Shown: positions 1 through 12,204 of the stretch, in pieces | Position numbering within the stretch: position 1 is the first letter of the stretch | How the letters are laid out: every line of letters starts with the position of its first letter | Origin: Toxonevra muliebris | Taxonomy: Eukaryota > Arthropoda > Insecta > Diptera > Pallopteridae | Direction of reading: 5' to 3' | NCBI GenBank assembly: GCA_963691655.1 | Contig: OY829327.1 | Location: forward strand, 66,538,079-66,602,078 | DNA: 64,000 nt | Notes under the pieces: generated by a model | Told to the model about the DNA's origin: nothing | The model's input: only the letters and a program-made list of their open reading frames with translations | The model's database searches: none | Translations under genes and position numbers: made by a program

Positions 1-2793
1 GGGGGAAAATCAAAATTTGCTTAAAAAAAGTCGGTTAACGTGAGTTTTTATATGAGTAAAGGAAAGTTGTTACTAATTGAATTTGGTTATTGTCCTCAGC
101 TCTCAAAATTCTCTAAATATGGAAACTGATACATAATCAACATTGTGTATTGACGAAGAAAAAAAATGTAAAATGAACACACAAAATTTTAAGGACGTTT
201 ATATCACTATATTACATTGAAATTACTAGGTAATAAAAGCATAAAAACTGTACTGATTTGTACTAATTTTCACTGCTTTCCAACGTCTAATGTACTGATT
301 TCGCGGTTCAAAAATCTGGCTACCCTAAGTCATATTCAGTGACAAATTGTACTGTTTACAGATATATGCAACTCTCTACCAAAAAATACCTCCAATACCA
401 TGACATAGAAGTAATTTGGAAGAAAATTAGATATGGGAGGAATCGGTATTGATTGACTTCAAGGTACTGCGCAAAAACTCATAATCCACGATCACAACCA
501 CTTTCGAATTACCACTTACGTATACATTCAAAGTGTTATAGTAAACTTCGATATTACCACTGAAAGGGGTTTGAAAAACATTTCAATTTTTCATTTGTGT
601 GGGGAGGCAATTATCTAGTCATTCCCATTTTGAAATCTCAGCTTCTATATTTATTCAATTGATCATTACTAAACTTTAATAACGATATCTCATCAAAACC
701 TAAATCTCTGCCTCTACCTCCTCCCCTCATGACAATATATTCACAATGGATTGCATTTATGCAGCTCTTGTATGTACAAAACTTTATACATAAAATATGA
801 ACTTTTTGAGGGCGATATTAGGAGAGAGAATTCAATATGACGCTTGCACCTTATATCAAAAAATACTTTGAGGTTTGCATAACACATTGGATTACTGCGG
901 GCTAAATATGCTATTAAAACATAACTAAATTTTCTTGTTTTTCGCTTTTTGCACTTCTGAATAGGAAAGTCGACTCGCCAATGTAGCAAACAAAGAAAGG
1001 CAAATTGCTGCTGAAGCAGTTTTGTTTTTTCGCTGATGTGATCTAATTATAAAATTCGAAAGTTGCAAGTTGCAAGACACAATCGTTTAAGCATTACATA
1101 TTTTTTATGAGTTTTACTTTTCAAAAACTCGAACTTTTTACTATTGCATTCTCAAAAATTTCCGTTGACAGCCTCGGTAAGCTTGTGGTGACTTTTTAAA
1201 ATAATTTTTCCTTGGATTTCTTCCTTTAAATATGCAAATGCAAAAATTTAAACAGAATTTAGTTTGTGCGGCTATTCACATTTTCAATTCATCTCTGTTT
1301 GTTTTGCTTGGTATGTATTTATATCAGGAAAGGAATAAAGTCATCGTTAACAGCAACATTTGTTAGTATTCTAAGCACTTTACAGTGTTCTCAGATGTCT
1401 AACGTGCTCTGCCCCCGGAGCGCCATCTCTTCCTAAAATCCACCCTTTCTTCTTGGCAAATGTTTTTCAACGTGTGTATGCAACGTGTCATATGAGTATG
1501 CATACTGCGTCTTAGCTTTATTTTATAGTATACAACTTATGACGTTTCATAACACCTCGACTGGTCGAAATCGGACAATAAGTTTTAACCTGTGAATGCA
1601 GGTGTAATTCGCTTTCTCACTCGCACTCACAGGTTCTACCTGCTAGAAGGAATCTATTGAAAATCATTAAACACTGCAAAATGTTCCATTTGCCAATGTT
1701 GCCCAATATTAATCAAATGAACTTTTCAGTTGGGTTCAGTGGATTCAATGGTTCAGCCCAATTGCAAAACCCATTGGATTAACATTGGGTACCATTGACA
1801 ATTGGAATATTTTCGAAACAATTTAACTGAGAAAATACAACAATTGAATGTTGTTTCTTTGACGGTTTGAACGATGGTACTACCATTACACATTTACGAA
1901 ACATTGAAAGTGTCCCAACATGCAAGATTCTACCCTACATTAAAAAATAAATAAATAAATGCCGTGATTATTTCTTTCATTATTTAGCCCCATTTCAATA
2001 GACAGTCAACGTTCAATAGCGTGAACATCCACTAACGAAAGAGAAAAAGATAGAAACTCGTCTTGTCTTTTTCTAACTACGTATATTTTCTACGTCTTTT
2101 TTCAGACAGGCATTCATGCTTGCGCCGCACAGTGCTCCGTCCTTGGACAAAAATCAAAACATTCATGGAAAGGAAACCCAAAATATTTGGTATCGTTTTA
2201 AAGGAAATTGTCCAAATAATAGAAAAAAAGTAACATTTTCAACATTTAAATAATTTTTGTGGGTGCTGCAGCACTTCAAACTCCAAAATTTTTTGTGATA
2301 AAAAGATCATCTGCATAGATTGCAATCGTTAGTAGTTACTGAAAAAATCGCCAAAAATACATTTCTAGCTGTAATATAACAAATTAACTTTTATCTAAAA
2401 GATAAAAAACAAAACAAATATATTGCGTAATAATAAAAAACAAAAATGTTATATATCGTTAAACAGAAAATTGTTTTTCTGCAAAATATATAAAGTTTTA
2501 CCATTTTTAAGAGTCGATAAAAAAGCGATTCCTTCGTATTCCCTAAAAAGTGAATACAGCGTCGTTTAATATTGACCTTTAACTATTGGAAAAACGTAAA
2601 ATCTTCTCCGCTTTTTTTAAATATTACTTTTTTCATTAATGCCTATGAGGCTATTTTCTCCTTATTCCGTATTAATTTATGTAAGGAAAATGAACATTTT
2701 GCCTTATAACTAAGAAGAAACTGTTTAGTTGCATTCTTCTTTTCTTTTTTTTTTTTTTGTAACAAAATTATTATCGATAAGTCCAATGTGACC
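1..2793. other. AT-rich non-coding DNA, nothing recognised
   Basis: No open reading frame with protein-like composition and no clear repeat borders were seen. The longest frame (741-989, minus) has low-complexity composition and no motif. Around 1690-1870 there is a patch of short imperfect echoes of CAATTGG/CATTGG, and a T-run lies near 2745-2758. Confidence 0.5.
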
Positions 2794-2945
2794 AACAAAA
2801 GTGACACAACTCAAAATTTAAAATTTTTCAGGAAACGATAAAAAAAAGGTTTTTACTTACTTATATGTGCATTTGAAAATTTATTTTATGGAAAATAATA
2901 TGCCATTATATTATATTTTAAATATTGAGTTATGTCACTTTTGTT
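2794..2945. repeat. Short inverted-repeat element (MITE-like)
   Basis: The left arm starts AACAAAAGTGACACAACTC at 2794. Its inverted counterpart ends at 2945 (reverse complement AACAAAAGTGACATAACTC). The arms are about 31 bp with a few mismatches, around a ~90-bp AT-rich centre. The size and layout fit a miniature DNA transposon. I could not fix a target duplication, so the superfamily is unknown. Confidence 0.55.
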
Positions 2946-2991
2946 GTTAAGGTGCGATGTGTTCTGAATGACTAACTATTTCATAAACATT

Positions 2992-3369
2992 GGGTGCATT
3001 TCCCGGGTGCAAAATCAAAAAAGCTGCTTTCAAAGTGTGTTAGAAACGCGTCGTTGAGTGCTTCTGATTAGCAAAGCGGACGCCATTTTGTAATCACATT
3101 ATTTTTCTGTTTTTTTTTCAGGTCAGCATGATTTCTCAAAACTTTGACAGTTGACAAACAAGTTCGAAATCATCCAAAAATTATATAAATATATTTTTAG
3201 GAGGAAATTAAAAAATTTCACAAACTAGAATTTAATGATTTTAAAAAATTGTACAACTAATGCATCATGCCGTTTTTAAGACACAAACACTGATTACTGA
3301 TTCAAAAATCAAATCAAAATTAATCACTTCGAAATCAGCTTTTCTGATTTGCACCCGGGAAGGGCACCC
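2992..3369. mobile_element. MITE with GGGTGC termini, possible Harbinger type
   Basis: The left end reads GGGTGCATTTCCCGGGTGCA. The right end, reverse-complemented, reads GGGTGCCCTTCCCGGGTGCA, and similarity continues inward through AAAAGCTG. ATT flanks both ends (2989-2991 and 3370-3372), which fits a 3-bp target duplication. A 3-bp duplication with G-rich termini suggests PIF/Harbinger, but that class is inferred. The 378-bp interior has no coding capacity. Confidence 0.65.
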
Positions 3370-3372
3370 ATT

Positions 3373-4798
3373 GCAATTTTCGTTTTCTATCTTCTTCGCT
3401 TTCCCGTTACTTTTTCGCTAAACGTAAGGAAATTATGGTATATTGAAGAGTGTTTTAAAAAAAACTTGTGATTAAAAAATTCTGATTTGAACAGTTGCAA
3501 AACACAATTTTTAAGAGCATTATATATAGCGCAGCTGGGGGTTGTATTGTGAGAAGAACAGTGTGGAAACTTAAAAAAATAATTATTTAGGAAATTGCAA
3601 TAAATTATAGAGGAAAAAATGCTGCTGTATAACTTATGACTTCTTAAGATCACAAAAAAGGGCATTTGGAGCCAAAGTTTAAACGACTTTTCTGAACAAC
3701 TTGATAATATGGAAAAAACTCTTCAATTGCTTATATTTCAGCATGTAATTATGTATAAGAAAAAATATTTTAAAATTATCGTTCGATTCATGAAACATAT
3801 AATTGGCCGACTTTAATTGCCAAATACAGGAAAAATCGACAAAAAGTTGCGTTTTGTGTAAGTGTAAAGTTTTCAAAAAATTCGATTTCATTTTTGAAAT
3901 CAGGATACTATTATTTATTAAGAAACGAAATTTTGATTAAATTCTAAAATACATATAGACCGTACGTCATAAATTTCATTTTAAGCTTAGTTCACCACTG
4001 AGACAGTGGTGAGCTGGTTTTTCTCATTTTGAATGCCAATGTTAATACTTCATGAAAAAGAAACCATTTTTTATTTTTACACCACCCTTTTCGTTTATGG
4101 TAAAAATTTAAATAATTTCCTATTCAAAAATATTTCATTGTCAAATATGTGAAAAACCAAATTGTGAATATGTTAAATGCGATCTTTTGCATTAAAGTTT
4201 TTCCTAAAATTCCCAAACAAATAGAGAGAGCTTGAGAAGAAATTGCTTTTTGTTTGTTTGCCGTTATAAAATTTATATAGAAAATGTGTCAACATATTCG
4301 TGCGCATTGCTACATAATCATACATTTGCTAAGTAGCCGATTATTAGCTGCTTTTTTCTACCAATATCTAATGAATTTTAATAAGAACGCGGACTTTTGA
4401 ACATTTTGACATTTGTAGTAGTTCAAAATGAATTTTTTGATAGTCGATATAGTTAAATAATTACCCAAATTTTGTTTTTCACGACACCAGAAGATGTCGC
4501 CATAAGATTTATTCATGTTAAGCAAGTACAACAACCGTAAAGGTGATAATATAAGATAAAGCTTCTTTATTCAAGTGATAGATGACACTGTAGTCAGCCA
4601 AATTTAAATTTCATGCAACGCACAATGGTCTAAATTTTTGGTTCTGAAATATAATATAGTATAAAATTAAAGTTTGAATATAATTCGTTAAATATAAATT
4701 CGAGGAGAAAAGGCTTTTTGTGATTATTTAGTAGTAGTTTCGCAGTAAAAAAAAACTAATAAAACTGTTGTTGCAACACTGAAAATGGATAAACAAAT
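3373..4798. other. AT-rich non-coding DNA, nothing recognised
   Basis: The minus-strand frames here (3387-3665, 3679-3891) are rich in Phe, Lys and Asn, as expected from AT-rich noise, and show no domain. No inverted or tandem repeats stood out. Confidence 0.45.
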
Positions 4799-5016
4799 AT
4801 TAACTACGTTTTGTTCGCCACTTGCTTCTAGTTATGTATAACTAGCAGCGATAATTGTATGGGAAAACAACAACAAAGAGACAGAGATAACACGTATAAT
4901 TACAGCTGTTATGTATACTTAACAAGTAGTTTAACTACATCAAATTCTAATAGCGAAACAAGAAGCATGACAGTTTGGCAAGAAACAGAAAAGGAAAATA
5001 TTGGAAATGTCTGGCG
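4799..5016 (+). repeat. Dispersed repeat, copy A of a direct duplication
   Basis: About 218 bp starting near TTAACTACGTTTTGTTCGCC match 5829-6057 in the same orientation with scattered substitutions and one small insertion. The shared core runs from CGCCACTTGCTTCTAGTTAT to AAATGTCTGGC. The frame 4859-5086 lies in it, but the second copy does not preserve it, so I treat it as non-coding. Confidence 0.65.
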
Positions 5017-5828
5017 GTGTCATATTATACACCTATTATGTAATTATAGTTGCAGTCAAAATTTTGTGCCACCCTGTGAAGTGTAGAGATTTCAACCCGA
5101 AATTGTTAATTATTATTTAATATGTACATAAAGTAGTGGAGGGCCGTAGCCAGAGTGCTCATGATTCTGAGCCCCCTGTATATTTTGTATTAATAATATT
5201 GAATTATTATTTCGACGAATAAATAAAATATTTTGGCCTACAGTACACTATTATTTTAATTTGAATAAATAAAATAACTTTTTCCATTTTTTAAGGAACA
5301 CTTCAAAATGTTTTTCTGGCTGCAGCGTTGGTTTCAATAGGTCATTCTAAAGTGTAGTGCTTTTATGAAGTACATTTCATGGTATTTAGTTCTGAACCTA
5401 AATTTCAAAACCCCTTTAAGCTCGATTTGTTATTTTCAACTCTTGCGTGTGTAAGGTGGGTAAAGCAAGCGCAATTTGTTAGACCACCCACAAAATATAT
5501 GGAGTGTGAATAAAGTGGTTTCTTTTTTTTTGTTTGATTTGTACACATTTTCAGAAAGCTTAAGAAAAAAACTGCGATTTGGGGGAAAGAATTGTAATGG
5601 ACAGTGGAGAAATCCCGCTTTAAACTTTAATCAATAAACAGCTTTGTCCTTTAATTGTAAAACATACCGGAACAATTCCCATTCAGCTTATCATCTACTC
5701 ACAATCCAAGATAATTTATGCTAGTGCCCTCTCTCAATTATTTCTCTTTGAAAGTCTATTCCTGGTAGTTCATGTTTGGGAATGCTCTTATGATTGCCAA
5801 TAAACATTATATTCGTTTTTGCAAAATA
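5017..5828. other. Spacer between the two repeat copies
   Basis: AT-rich, no protein-like frame. It contains GGAGGGCCGTAGCCAGAG near 5139, reminiscent of some MITE ends, but no partner end was found. Confidence 0.35.
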
Positions 5829-6057
5829 TTAGCTGCGTTTTAATCGCCACTTGCTTCTAGTTATGTCTAACTAGTAGCGATAATTGTATGGGAAAACAAC
5901 AACAAAGCGGCAGAGATAACACGTATAATTATAGCTGTTATGTACACTTAACAAGTTGCTTAACTACATCAAATTCTATTGTGAACTGCTAATAGCAAAA
6001 CAAGAAGCATGACAGTTTGACAAAAAACAGAAATAGAAAATATTTGAAATGTCTGGC
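5829..6057 (+). repeat. Dispersed repeat, copy B of a direct duplication
   Basis: Same family as 4799-5016, about 1.03 kb downstream in direct orientation. It carries an ~11-bp insertion (near TTGTGAACTGC) relative to copy A. Similarity stops at AAATGTCTGGCG, the same point as in copy A, so a defined element end is likely. Confidence 0.65.
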
Positions 6058-6239
6058 GTTGAAAATAAGTTAAAATCATCGTTAAATATTTTTATAAAGA
6101 GTAAAAACTAAAAAAAATGCCCGTGAAAATGTTTCATCTCTAACTGCTGAGCAGTTTCATTGTGAATAACATTATAACGAAGAAGAAACTTAACAACTTG
6201 GTTGTTTTATTCGCACTTGTTAAACTGACTGGCGAATAA

Positions 6240-6620
6240 AACACAGCTATTGTTAAATTTTGTTCTATGTTTTGTAGGAGTTCTCTGTGAATACAAAAAG
6301 TCCATCATCAGCATAGAATTGGAGGTACATGACTTTTTTAGCGTGAATTTAAAAATTCCGCTGATTTATATTAAAAACAAAGTATTTGCCGATTTGGAGC
6401 CCTGAGGAACTCCTATTTTGACCGTTATAATAATGATTTTATATCCATTGACTTGTATGAACTGCTTTCGCGAACAAATTCCCTAAAAATTTCAATGCTA
6501 TTACCAACTAAGCCGAGCCCAGCAAGCTTATCTAATAGACAATCAAAATTCATGGAATCAAATGTTTTTGTAAGTCGATGCTAATGACTGTGACAAACTT
6601 TTTACTGTCAATCTGTTCAT
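6240..6620 (-). pseudogene. Degenerate LINE reverse-transcriptase relic
   Basis: Conceptual minus-strand translation with several frameshifts and stops gives RT-like blocks in the right order: a VISIDL..TFDS block (the F-D-S/T-V catalytic region), LLDKLAGLGLVGNSI, a SGLQIGKYF block resembling G-P-x-L-F, NINQR where INDI is expected, and YADD. The order matches the RT palm of jockey/CR1-type LINEs. It is too decayed to work and is probably a separate insertion from the RT relic just above it, because the same palm motifs recur there. The family is not determined. Confidence 0.55.
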
Positions 6621-6789
6621 TAATTTGATATATAACAATAAAATAAGTTGGGTATGCAGATCGGTTCCAATTACTGAATTCTATAGAAAACTCGACTGAA
6701 ATTGAAAAAAAAAAACAATCCAAAAGTAACAAATCGAAAAAATCGGTCCCAACAAAATTTTTTTTTTTAAATATGTATGTAATTCTCAT

Positions 6790-8165
6790 GGGTTTGAAAA
6801 CAAAGCGTATCTAATGAAAATTTTTTAATACGCTCGAGACGGTTAAAATGTACAGCATAGAACGGGTTCCAAATAAATACTGCATATTCTAGCTTTGAGC
6901 GGACAAAAGAACTATATAACAACTTGTGTGTATATGGGTCCTGGAACTCAGAACTATTTCGACGAACAAATGCCATAACGGAGTAGGCTTTTGGAATAAT
7001 GTAATTAAGATGCTGCACAAATGAAAGGCAAGAGTCAAAAATAACTCCAAGATCCAATATTTCCTTTAGAGAATTGAGACAGATTAGCAATACTAAATGA
7101 GGATGAGATTGGGTTACGCAGTCTAGAGAAAGTAATATGGGAACATTTGATATAATTATGATGTAAATGATTGGCTGTACACCAACTAACAAAATTATTG
7201 AGTTCAGATTGTAAGATGTTAATGTCCGATAAATTTCTAATTTCAAGATATAATTTCAAGTCGTCAGCATATAAAAAATAATTTACTCTAAAGAAACAGT
7301 CCCCAACTTTATTAATAAATAGTAAGGGGCCAAGTATACTACCCTGGGGGACACCAGATGTTGCTATGAAAGACTTTGACGTTACTCCATCAATCATAAC
7401 ATAGCAGCATCTTTGATGAAGGTATGACTTGATCCATTGCTGAAATGTAGAATGGAAAGCCATTTTGAATAGCTTAGAAATCAAAATACTATGCGAGACT
7501 TTGTCAAAGGCTTTCGAGAAGTCGGTGTATAAAGTGTCAACTTGGCAGCCTGATTCAAATTAAGTTGAATGGACCGACACGAAGCCATGTTGATTCGGAG
7601 AAATCGATCTTTTTACTGCAAAAAATACTTCCTATTATGATTAACCCAATTTATCTATGCTTATACAAGAATTTTTTTTTAATGATGTTATCAAATTTTG
7701 GTGTGAACCCCAACACATATATTTAGGCCAGCAGCAACTGTGCTCGAGTGCTCTACAAACTCAAATGGCCGTTTATCAATTATTTCATTTTTATTCTGAA
7801 ATTATTTGAGTCTTATTAAAATTACTTTGACTATTTTATCAACCACACTTAATTTCGTAATTGACCTATAATTAGGCGGGTTGTCTCTTTCCTCTCTTTT
7901 GTATATTGGAATGATACATCCTATTTTTAATACCGAAGGAACTTTATCGCTTTTCAAAAAATAATTTATACAGTTGGTCAGAAGCTGGCCTTGTTTATGT
8001 GTAGAGATATTATCATATCCATTACTAGCGTTTGTGTTTAATTTATTTACTTCATTTACCATATTTGGAGTCAATTGAAATTATGATCATATATCATAAT
8101 TACATCTCTTTGGTAAATTGACATTATCAGTTGTTTCTACAATATAGACAAAGTAATTACACTAT
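6790..8165 (-). pseudogene. Degenerate jockey/CR1-like LINE, RT region
   Basis: Minus-strand frames give, in order: an NASNGYDNIS block (RT motif 0/1), GCIIPIYK and NYRSITKLS (motif 2), SGCQVDTLYTD with SKAFDKVSH (catalytic A box), TSGVPQGSILGPLLF (motif B), YADDLKLYLEI (catalytic YADD), then LGVIFDS and RSKLEYAVFIWNPFY (thumb region). The order is that of a non-LTR retrotransposon ORF2, but stops and frameshifts break it between ~7484 and 7802 and again near 7035-7246. Endonuclease and 3' end are missing. The upper end stops at the inverted-repeat arm at 8166. It is the same broad family as 10171-11555, at very roughly 60% protein identity by eye across the A and B boxes. Confidence 0.75.
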
Positions 8166-8652
8166 GCAACACTGTTTTTTACCCATCTTCAAGTGGTCTG
8201 TAATATTTTTGGACCGCTGAATCCGAATCTGGCATCAGTTTTGCTGTAGCAACTCAGGTTTTCGAGATATAGCCAATTTTTTTACTTTCCGGACCTGGTT
8301 CGCCATTTTTATAAAAATTACCATTGTTTCGAAATGAAAAGTAGAGCATCAATATCTTTTCAAAATGGCAATTAAATTATCTTTAATTTAAGAGTTCATT
8401 TGATTCCCTGTTCCATTTCTGTCAAAAGTTATAGAGATTCGAAGTTGAAATTTTGACAAAATAAAAAACGCTTTTTTTGCGAATTATCTATTTTTTTTGC
8501 CATTATTAAGTGCTGAAAACGAAATATCCCATTGCTGAATTTTTTATGAATCGATAGCGTAAAATTAAAGTGCTCAGCGATGGGTTTCCGAACTGTAATT
8601 TGGGAGCTAGAAACAAAAAACAAGGATTTCATTAATTTTAATGCATAACATT
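8166..8652 (+). repeat. Left arm of the long inverted repeat
   Basis: Matches the reverse complement of 9684-10160. The inner end is GATTTCATTAATTTTAATGC followed by ATAACAT. The right arm carries an extra ~25-bp internal echo of the GAATCGATAGCGT motif, so the arms are not identical. Confidence 0.7.
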
Positions 8653-9683
8653 GCTCTTAATTAAACAAAGAATTTAGTAGTATTCACATTTTGTCTGTTG
8701 TGTGTTTTGGGATTGGTGTCTTTAATGGTCATCCAAAAATAATCGGCTTTGTGTATTATATTTCGAAAGTTTTTTGTAGAAATTTCAGAGAACGGAGAGT
8801 GCTTTTGTAAATATAGACGATTATAGCGCTGAGTGACAGTCAGGCCAAAACAGTCGCGCGGCTCTTCGATTTCCCTTTCGGCCGTTTAGAAAGGCTTTGC
8901 TATGCCTTGGTCCTCTTAATCATTGCTGACTAATCTGTAAACTTACAAATTACGGTCAGTCATCATAAAGAAGATGAAGTATATTTTATATGTTAAAAAC
9001 CGATAGTCAAAACTTTGAACCGGTTTTTCTCAAAATAAAGTTTTTACCATTTTTTATTTGAGTCAAAAGAAATCCAATGGATTCTCCTTTGAGAACTTTG
9101 ATGTTCAAAAGTGGACTGAAGCTTAAATGTTAAGAATTCCGGAGTCAAAAAGTACGTTTCTATTAATCTACCAGTCCCATAAAAATTTGTTAAGTTTTGA
9201 ACCGAGAAAGTTCAGGGTCGCCTTAAAATAACACTCACTGAGGTCAATTTCGTTTAAGTAAAATGTTTATATGGAAAGTGCGTGTAGCGCTGTTATAATA
9301 TGAAATTATACCAATGCGGGGAATTCGGTCGATAATTGGGGAATTTCTCGAGAGTTATCGGGGAGAGAGAAAAAATGAGTTGGCATCCCTGATGCAGATA
9401 ATTTGTTGGAAAATTCTGAGAAATGCCGTTACTCATGTCTTCTCTTTCTCTCTTATTTGTTATTTACTCCCGCTTAAGCAATGATTTTTACAACGATGAA
9501 TGCAATGCTTGGTTCAATGAGTGAATTTTAAAGAACTTCCGGCGCTAATATTTTGGAATTGGCTAAACCGATTTAAATCTGGCTAACCTACTCGTCAAGC
9601 TCTTTAAACTGATATATAATATGATAGTGTAGCACTTCTGGATCTTCTGGAATAAAAATGTAGTTACGCTAATAAATGTATAG
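8653..9683. other. Centre of the long inverted-repeat element, no coding content
   Basis: About 1 kb of AT-rich sequence between the arms. No frame encodes a recognisable transposase. A slightly GC-richer patch near 8830-8890 (GTCGCGCGGCTCTTCGATTT) has no identified role. Confidence 0.45.
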
Positions 9684-10160
9684 ATGTTATGCATTAAAAT
9701 TAATGAAATCGTAGTTGCTTCTTTCTAGCTCCCAAACTAGAGTTCGCAAACCCATCGCTGAGCCCTTAATTTTGCTCAAGAATTCACGCTATCGATTCAT
9801 AAAAAACATTCACGCTGTCGATTCAGCAATGAGATATTTCGTTTTCCGCATTTAATAATGGCAAAAAATAGATAATGCACAAAAAAGCGTTTTTTTTGGT
9901 CAAAATTTCAACTTCGAATCTCTATAACTTTTAACACAAATGGAACAAAGAATCAAATGAGAATCAGATGCTTTACTTTTCATTTCGAAACAATGGTTAT
10001 TTTTATAAAAATGGCGACCCATGTGCGGAAAGTAAAAAAATTGGCTATATCTCGAAAACCTGAGTTCCTACGACAAATCTTATGGCAGATTCGGATTCAG
10101 CGGTCCAAAAATATTAACAACCATCCACTTTGGAGATGGGTATTGTAATTTTGTTGTATA
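9684..10160 (-). repeat. Right arm of the long inverted repeat
   Basis: Inverted copy of 8166-8652. The frame at 9957-10148 (+) lies wholly inside the arm and is not a gene. The arm contains ATATCTCGAAAAC (about 10047) and TTCGGATTCAGCGG (10090), a motif pair seen again near 33.84 kb. Confidence 0.7.
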
Positions 10161-10170
10161 GTGTTATTAA

Positions 10171-11555
10171 TCATCAGGTAATAAAAATAATATTGCGAAT
10201 TATAGGCCGATTTCCAAGCTTACGACAGTTAGTAAACTCTTTGAGACTATTGTTAAAGATAAGGTTTTCCTTGCAGTAAAGAACATAACTTCCCCATTCG
10301 AGCACGGATTTGTTCCTGGCTGCTCAACTATAAGTAATCTGTTTATGTATTCACAATATTGTATATCGGCTTTCAATGATGGTTGTCAGGTTGACACTAT
10401 TTTTACTGATTCTTCGAAAGCTTTTGATAAAGTATTTCACAATATTCTGATAGTCAAGCTTGCAAAAATAGGTTTTCACTCAAATATTTTAAAGTGGTTT
10501 GCTTCGTACCTGGAAAATAGAGTATGCTACGTTAGTATTGAGTCTACGCTTTCAAAACCGATAGCCGCAACTTCAGGTGTGCCGCAAGGTAGTATTTTTG
10601 GTCCATTGCTTTTTATTCTCTTTATAAATGACATTTCTTAAGTTATCAAAAATGCCCAGTGTCTATTATTTGCCGACGATCTAAAAATGTTTTTAAAAAT
10701 TAGATCGCTATTTGATACCTTAATGTTACAGTATGACTTAAATTCTGTCTATTAATGGTGTGTTAAGAATAGATTGTGTCTCAATGTAGATAAATGTGCT
10801 ATAAACACTTACTCTAAGTCTGATTCTTATTTATCTGCAACTTGCATCCTTGCAAATTCGCCATTAAATCGAGTTCAGGTAATTAAAGATCTTGGAGTAA
10901 TTTTTGATTCAAAATTCACTTTCATATCTCATCTGCACTATATCATTCCTAAGGGGTAGTCATTATTAGCTTTCGTTCGTCAAAATAGTGTAAATTTTAC
11001 TGATCCATATACATTGAAATCGTTGTACACTTCTTTAGTTCGCTCGAAGTTGGAATATGCTTCCTTTATTTGGAATCCATTCTATTCCTTCCATACTTGA
11101 ACGAATTCAAAAATCATTCATAAGATTTACATTACGGAAACTAAAATTTTCTAATCCAGTTCATACAAAGCTCGTTGTGATCTCATAAGTTTAAAATCCT
11201 TGGAGAGTAGGAGATCAGTCTTATCTGTTTTATACATTTCGGATATTGTAATGGGTAGGGTTAACTGTTCAGATCTTTTGCAATTAATTAGCTCAATGTA
11301 CCTATTAGATCGTTGCGGCACTCTGATTTCTTTTACTTAGATATTTGTCGTACTAATTATGTCGTATCACCTATAAATCGAGCCTGTCGTTTGTATAACT
11401 CTTTATCGATGAAGGATAATATTGATATTGTTGGTTCAAAGCAAGTATTGAAGTCAATTTTAAATAATCTGTTTTAATTATATAATATATGTTTATATTT
11501 TTAATAGTATGTAAGAACTTTTGTTTGTTCATTGACTAAATAAATAAATAAAAGT
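10171..11555 (+). pseudogene. 5'-truncated, broken jockey/CR1-like LINE with TAAA tail
   Basis: The plus strand begins inside RT motif 2 (ANYRPISKLTT) and runs through EHGFVPGCSTISN, GCQVDTIFTDSSKAFDKV (box A), TSGVPQGSIFGPLLF (box B) with FINDIS, then after a stop LLFADDLKMF (catalytic ADD), a block ending VKNRLCLNVDKC, LGVIFDSKFTF and RSKLEYASFIWNPFY. At least three in-frame stops (after FINDIS, in the VY..WC region and after YIIPKG) and a later frameshift inactivate it. The 3' end has a short UTR and an ACTAAATAAATAAATAAAAG tail near 11533-11552, usual for such LINEs. Its 5' truncation abuts the inverted-repeat arm at 10160. Confidence 0.8.
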
Positions 11556-12037
11556 AATCAAGTCGCCAATTTGTTGCTTATTTTTATTATAAATTGCATT
11601 ATTTAATTCTTTCCATAAATTTGTTTTATAGATTAAATTTTTTCATTGCATCTCCTACAAATTTTCTTTTTAGAAAATTGGGTAGATTTCGTGCTTTATG
11701 CTGTGACGAGCAAAAATTGGACTACAAATTTTAGCAGCACAAATAACACCGAAGTGCCGCATAAGGCGTTGAAAACACAGAAGCCTGCTCAAGCGTATGC
11801 TGGGAGAAGATCACCGCAAAGGTAAAATATAAAATAAAGCGCGCAAGAACAACAAAGACACAGTTAGCACAAAGGAAAAAAGCAATCGTGTCACAAATTT
11901 GCTACGCTGAATGTGCTACAACATCGAAAGATGTGTACTCTACAAAAATACAATTGGCGGAAGCGACAAACAACAAAACAATACATTCCAGTGGCGACAG
12001 TCTATACAATGGAATAACAGGATAGCTCGCTGTGTGC

Positions 12038-12045
12038 TATAAAAA
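12038..12045 (+). promoter_or_regulatory. TATA box of the solo LTR
   Basis: TATAAAAA within GCTATAAAAAGGCGAACAC, one third of the way into the LTR, would mark the U3/R boundary about 30 bp downstream. It could still drive transcription into flanking DNA. Confidence 0.55.
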
Positions 12046-12204
12046 GGCGAACACAGCAAAGATATTTCTTTTTGGCTGGCAGCTGAAATCGGAGCAGCAC
12101 GTACCTCTGGTAAGTACGAATAGTGTGGGAAATACAAGAGTTAGTGAAGAAAGTTAGAATTTGATACGACGGACAAAATTTGGGAGGACAGAATAACTCC
12201 AAAT

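Larger units (their letters stand above)
8166..10160. mobile_element. Element with ~480-bp terminal inverted repeats
   Basis: Two long inverted arms (8166-8652 and 9684-10160) flank a 1.03-kb non-coding centre. Outer ends are ACTATGCAACA (left) and, reverse-complemented, ACTATACAACA (right). The arms match over almost their full length, including a TTTTTGGACCGCTGAATCCG block and a TTTTCGAGATATAGCC block. Flanks are GTAATTA and TTATTAA, so no clean target duplication is proven. It may be a non-autonomous DNA transposon or a foldback element. No transposase frame is present. Confidence 0.65.
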
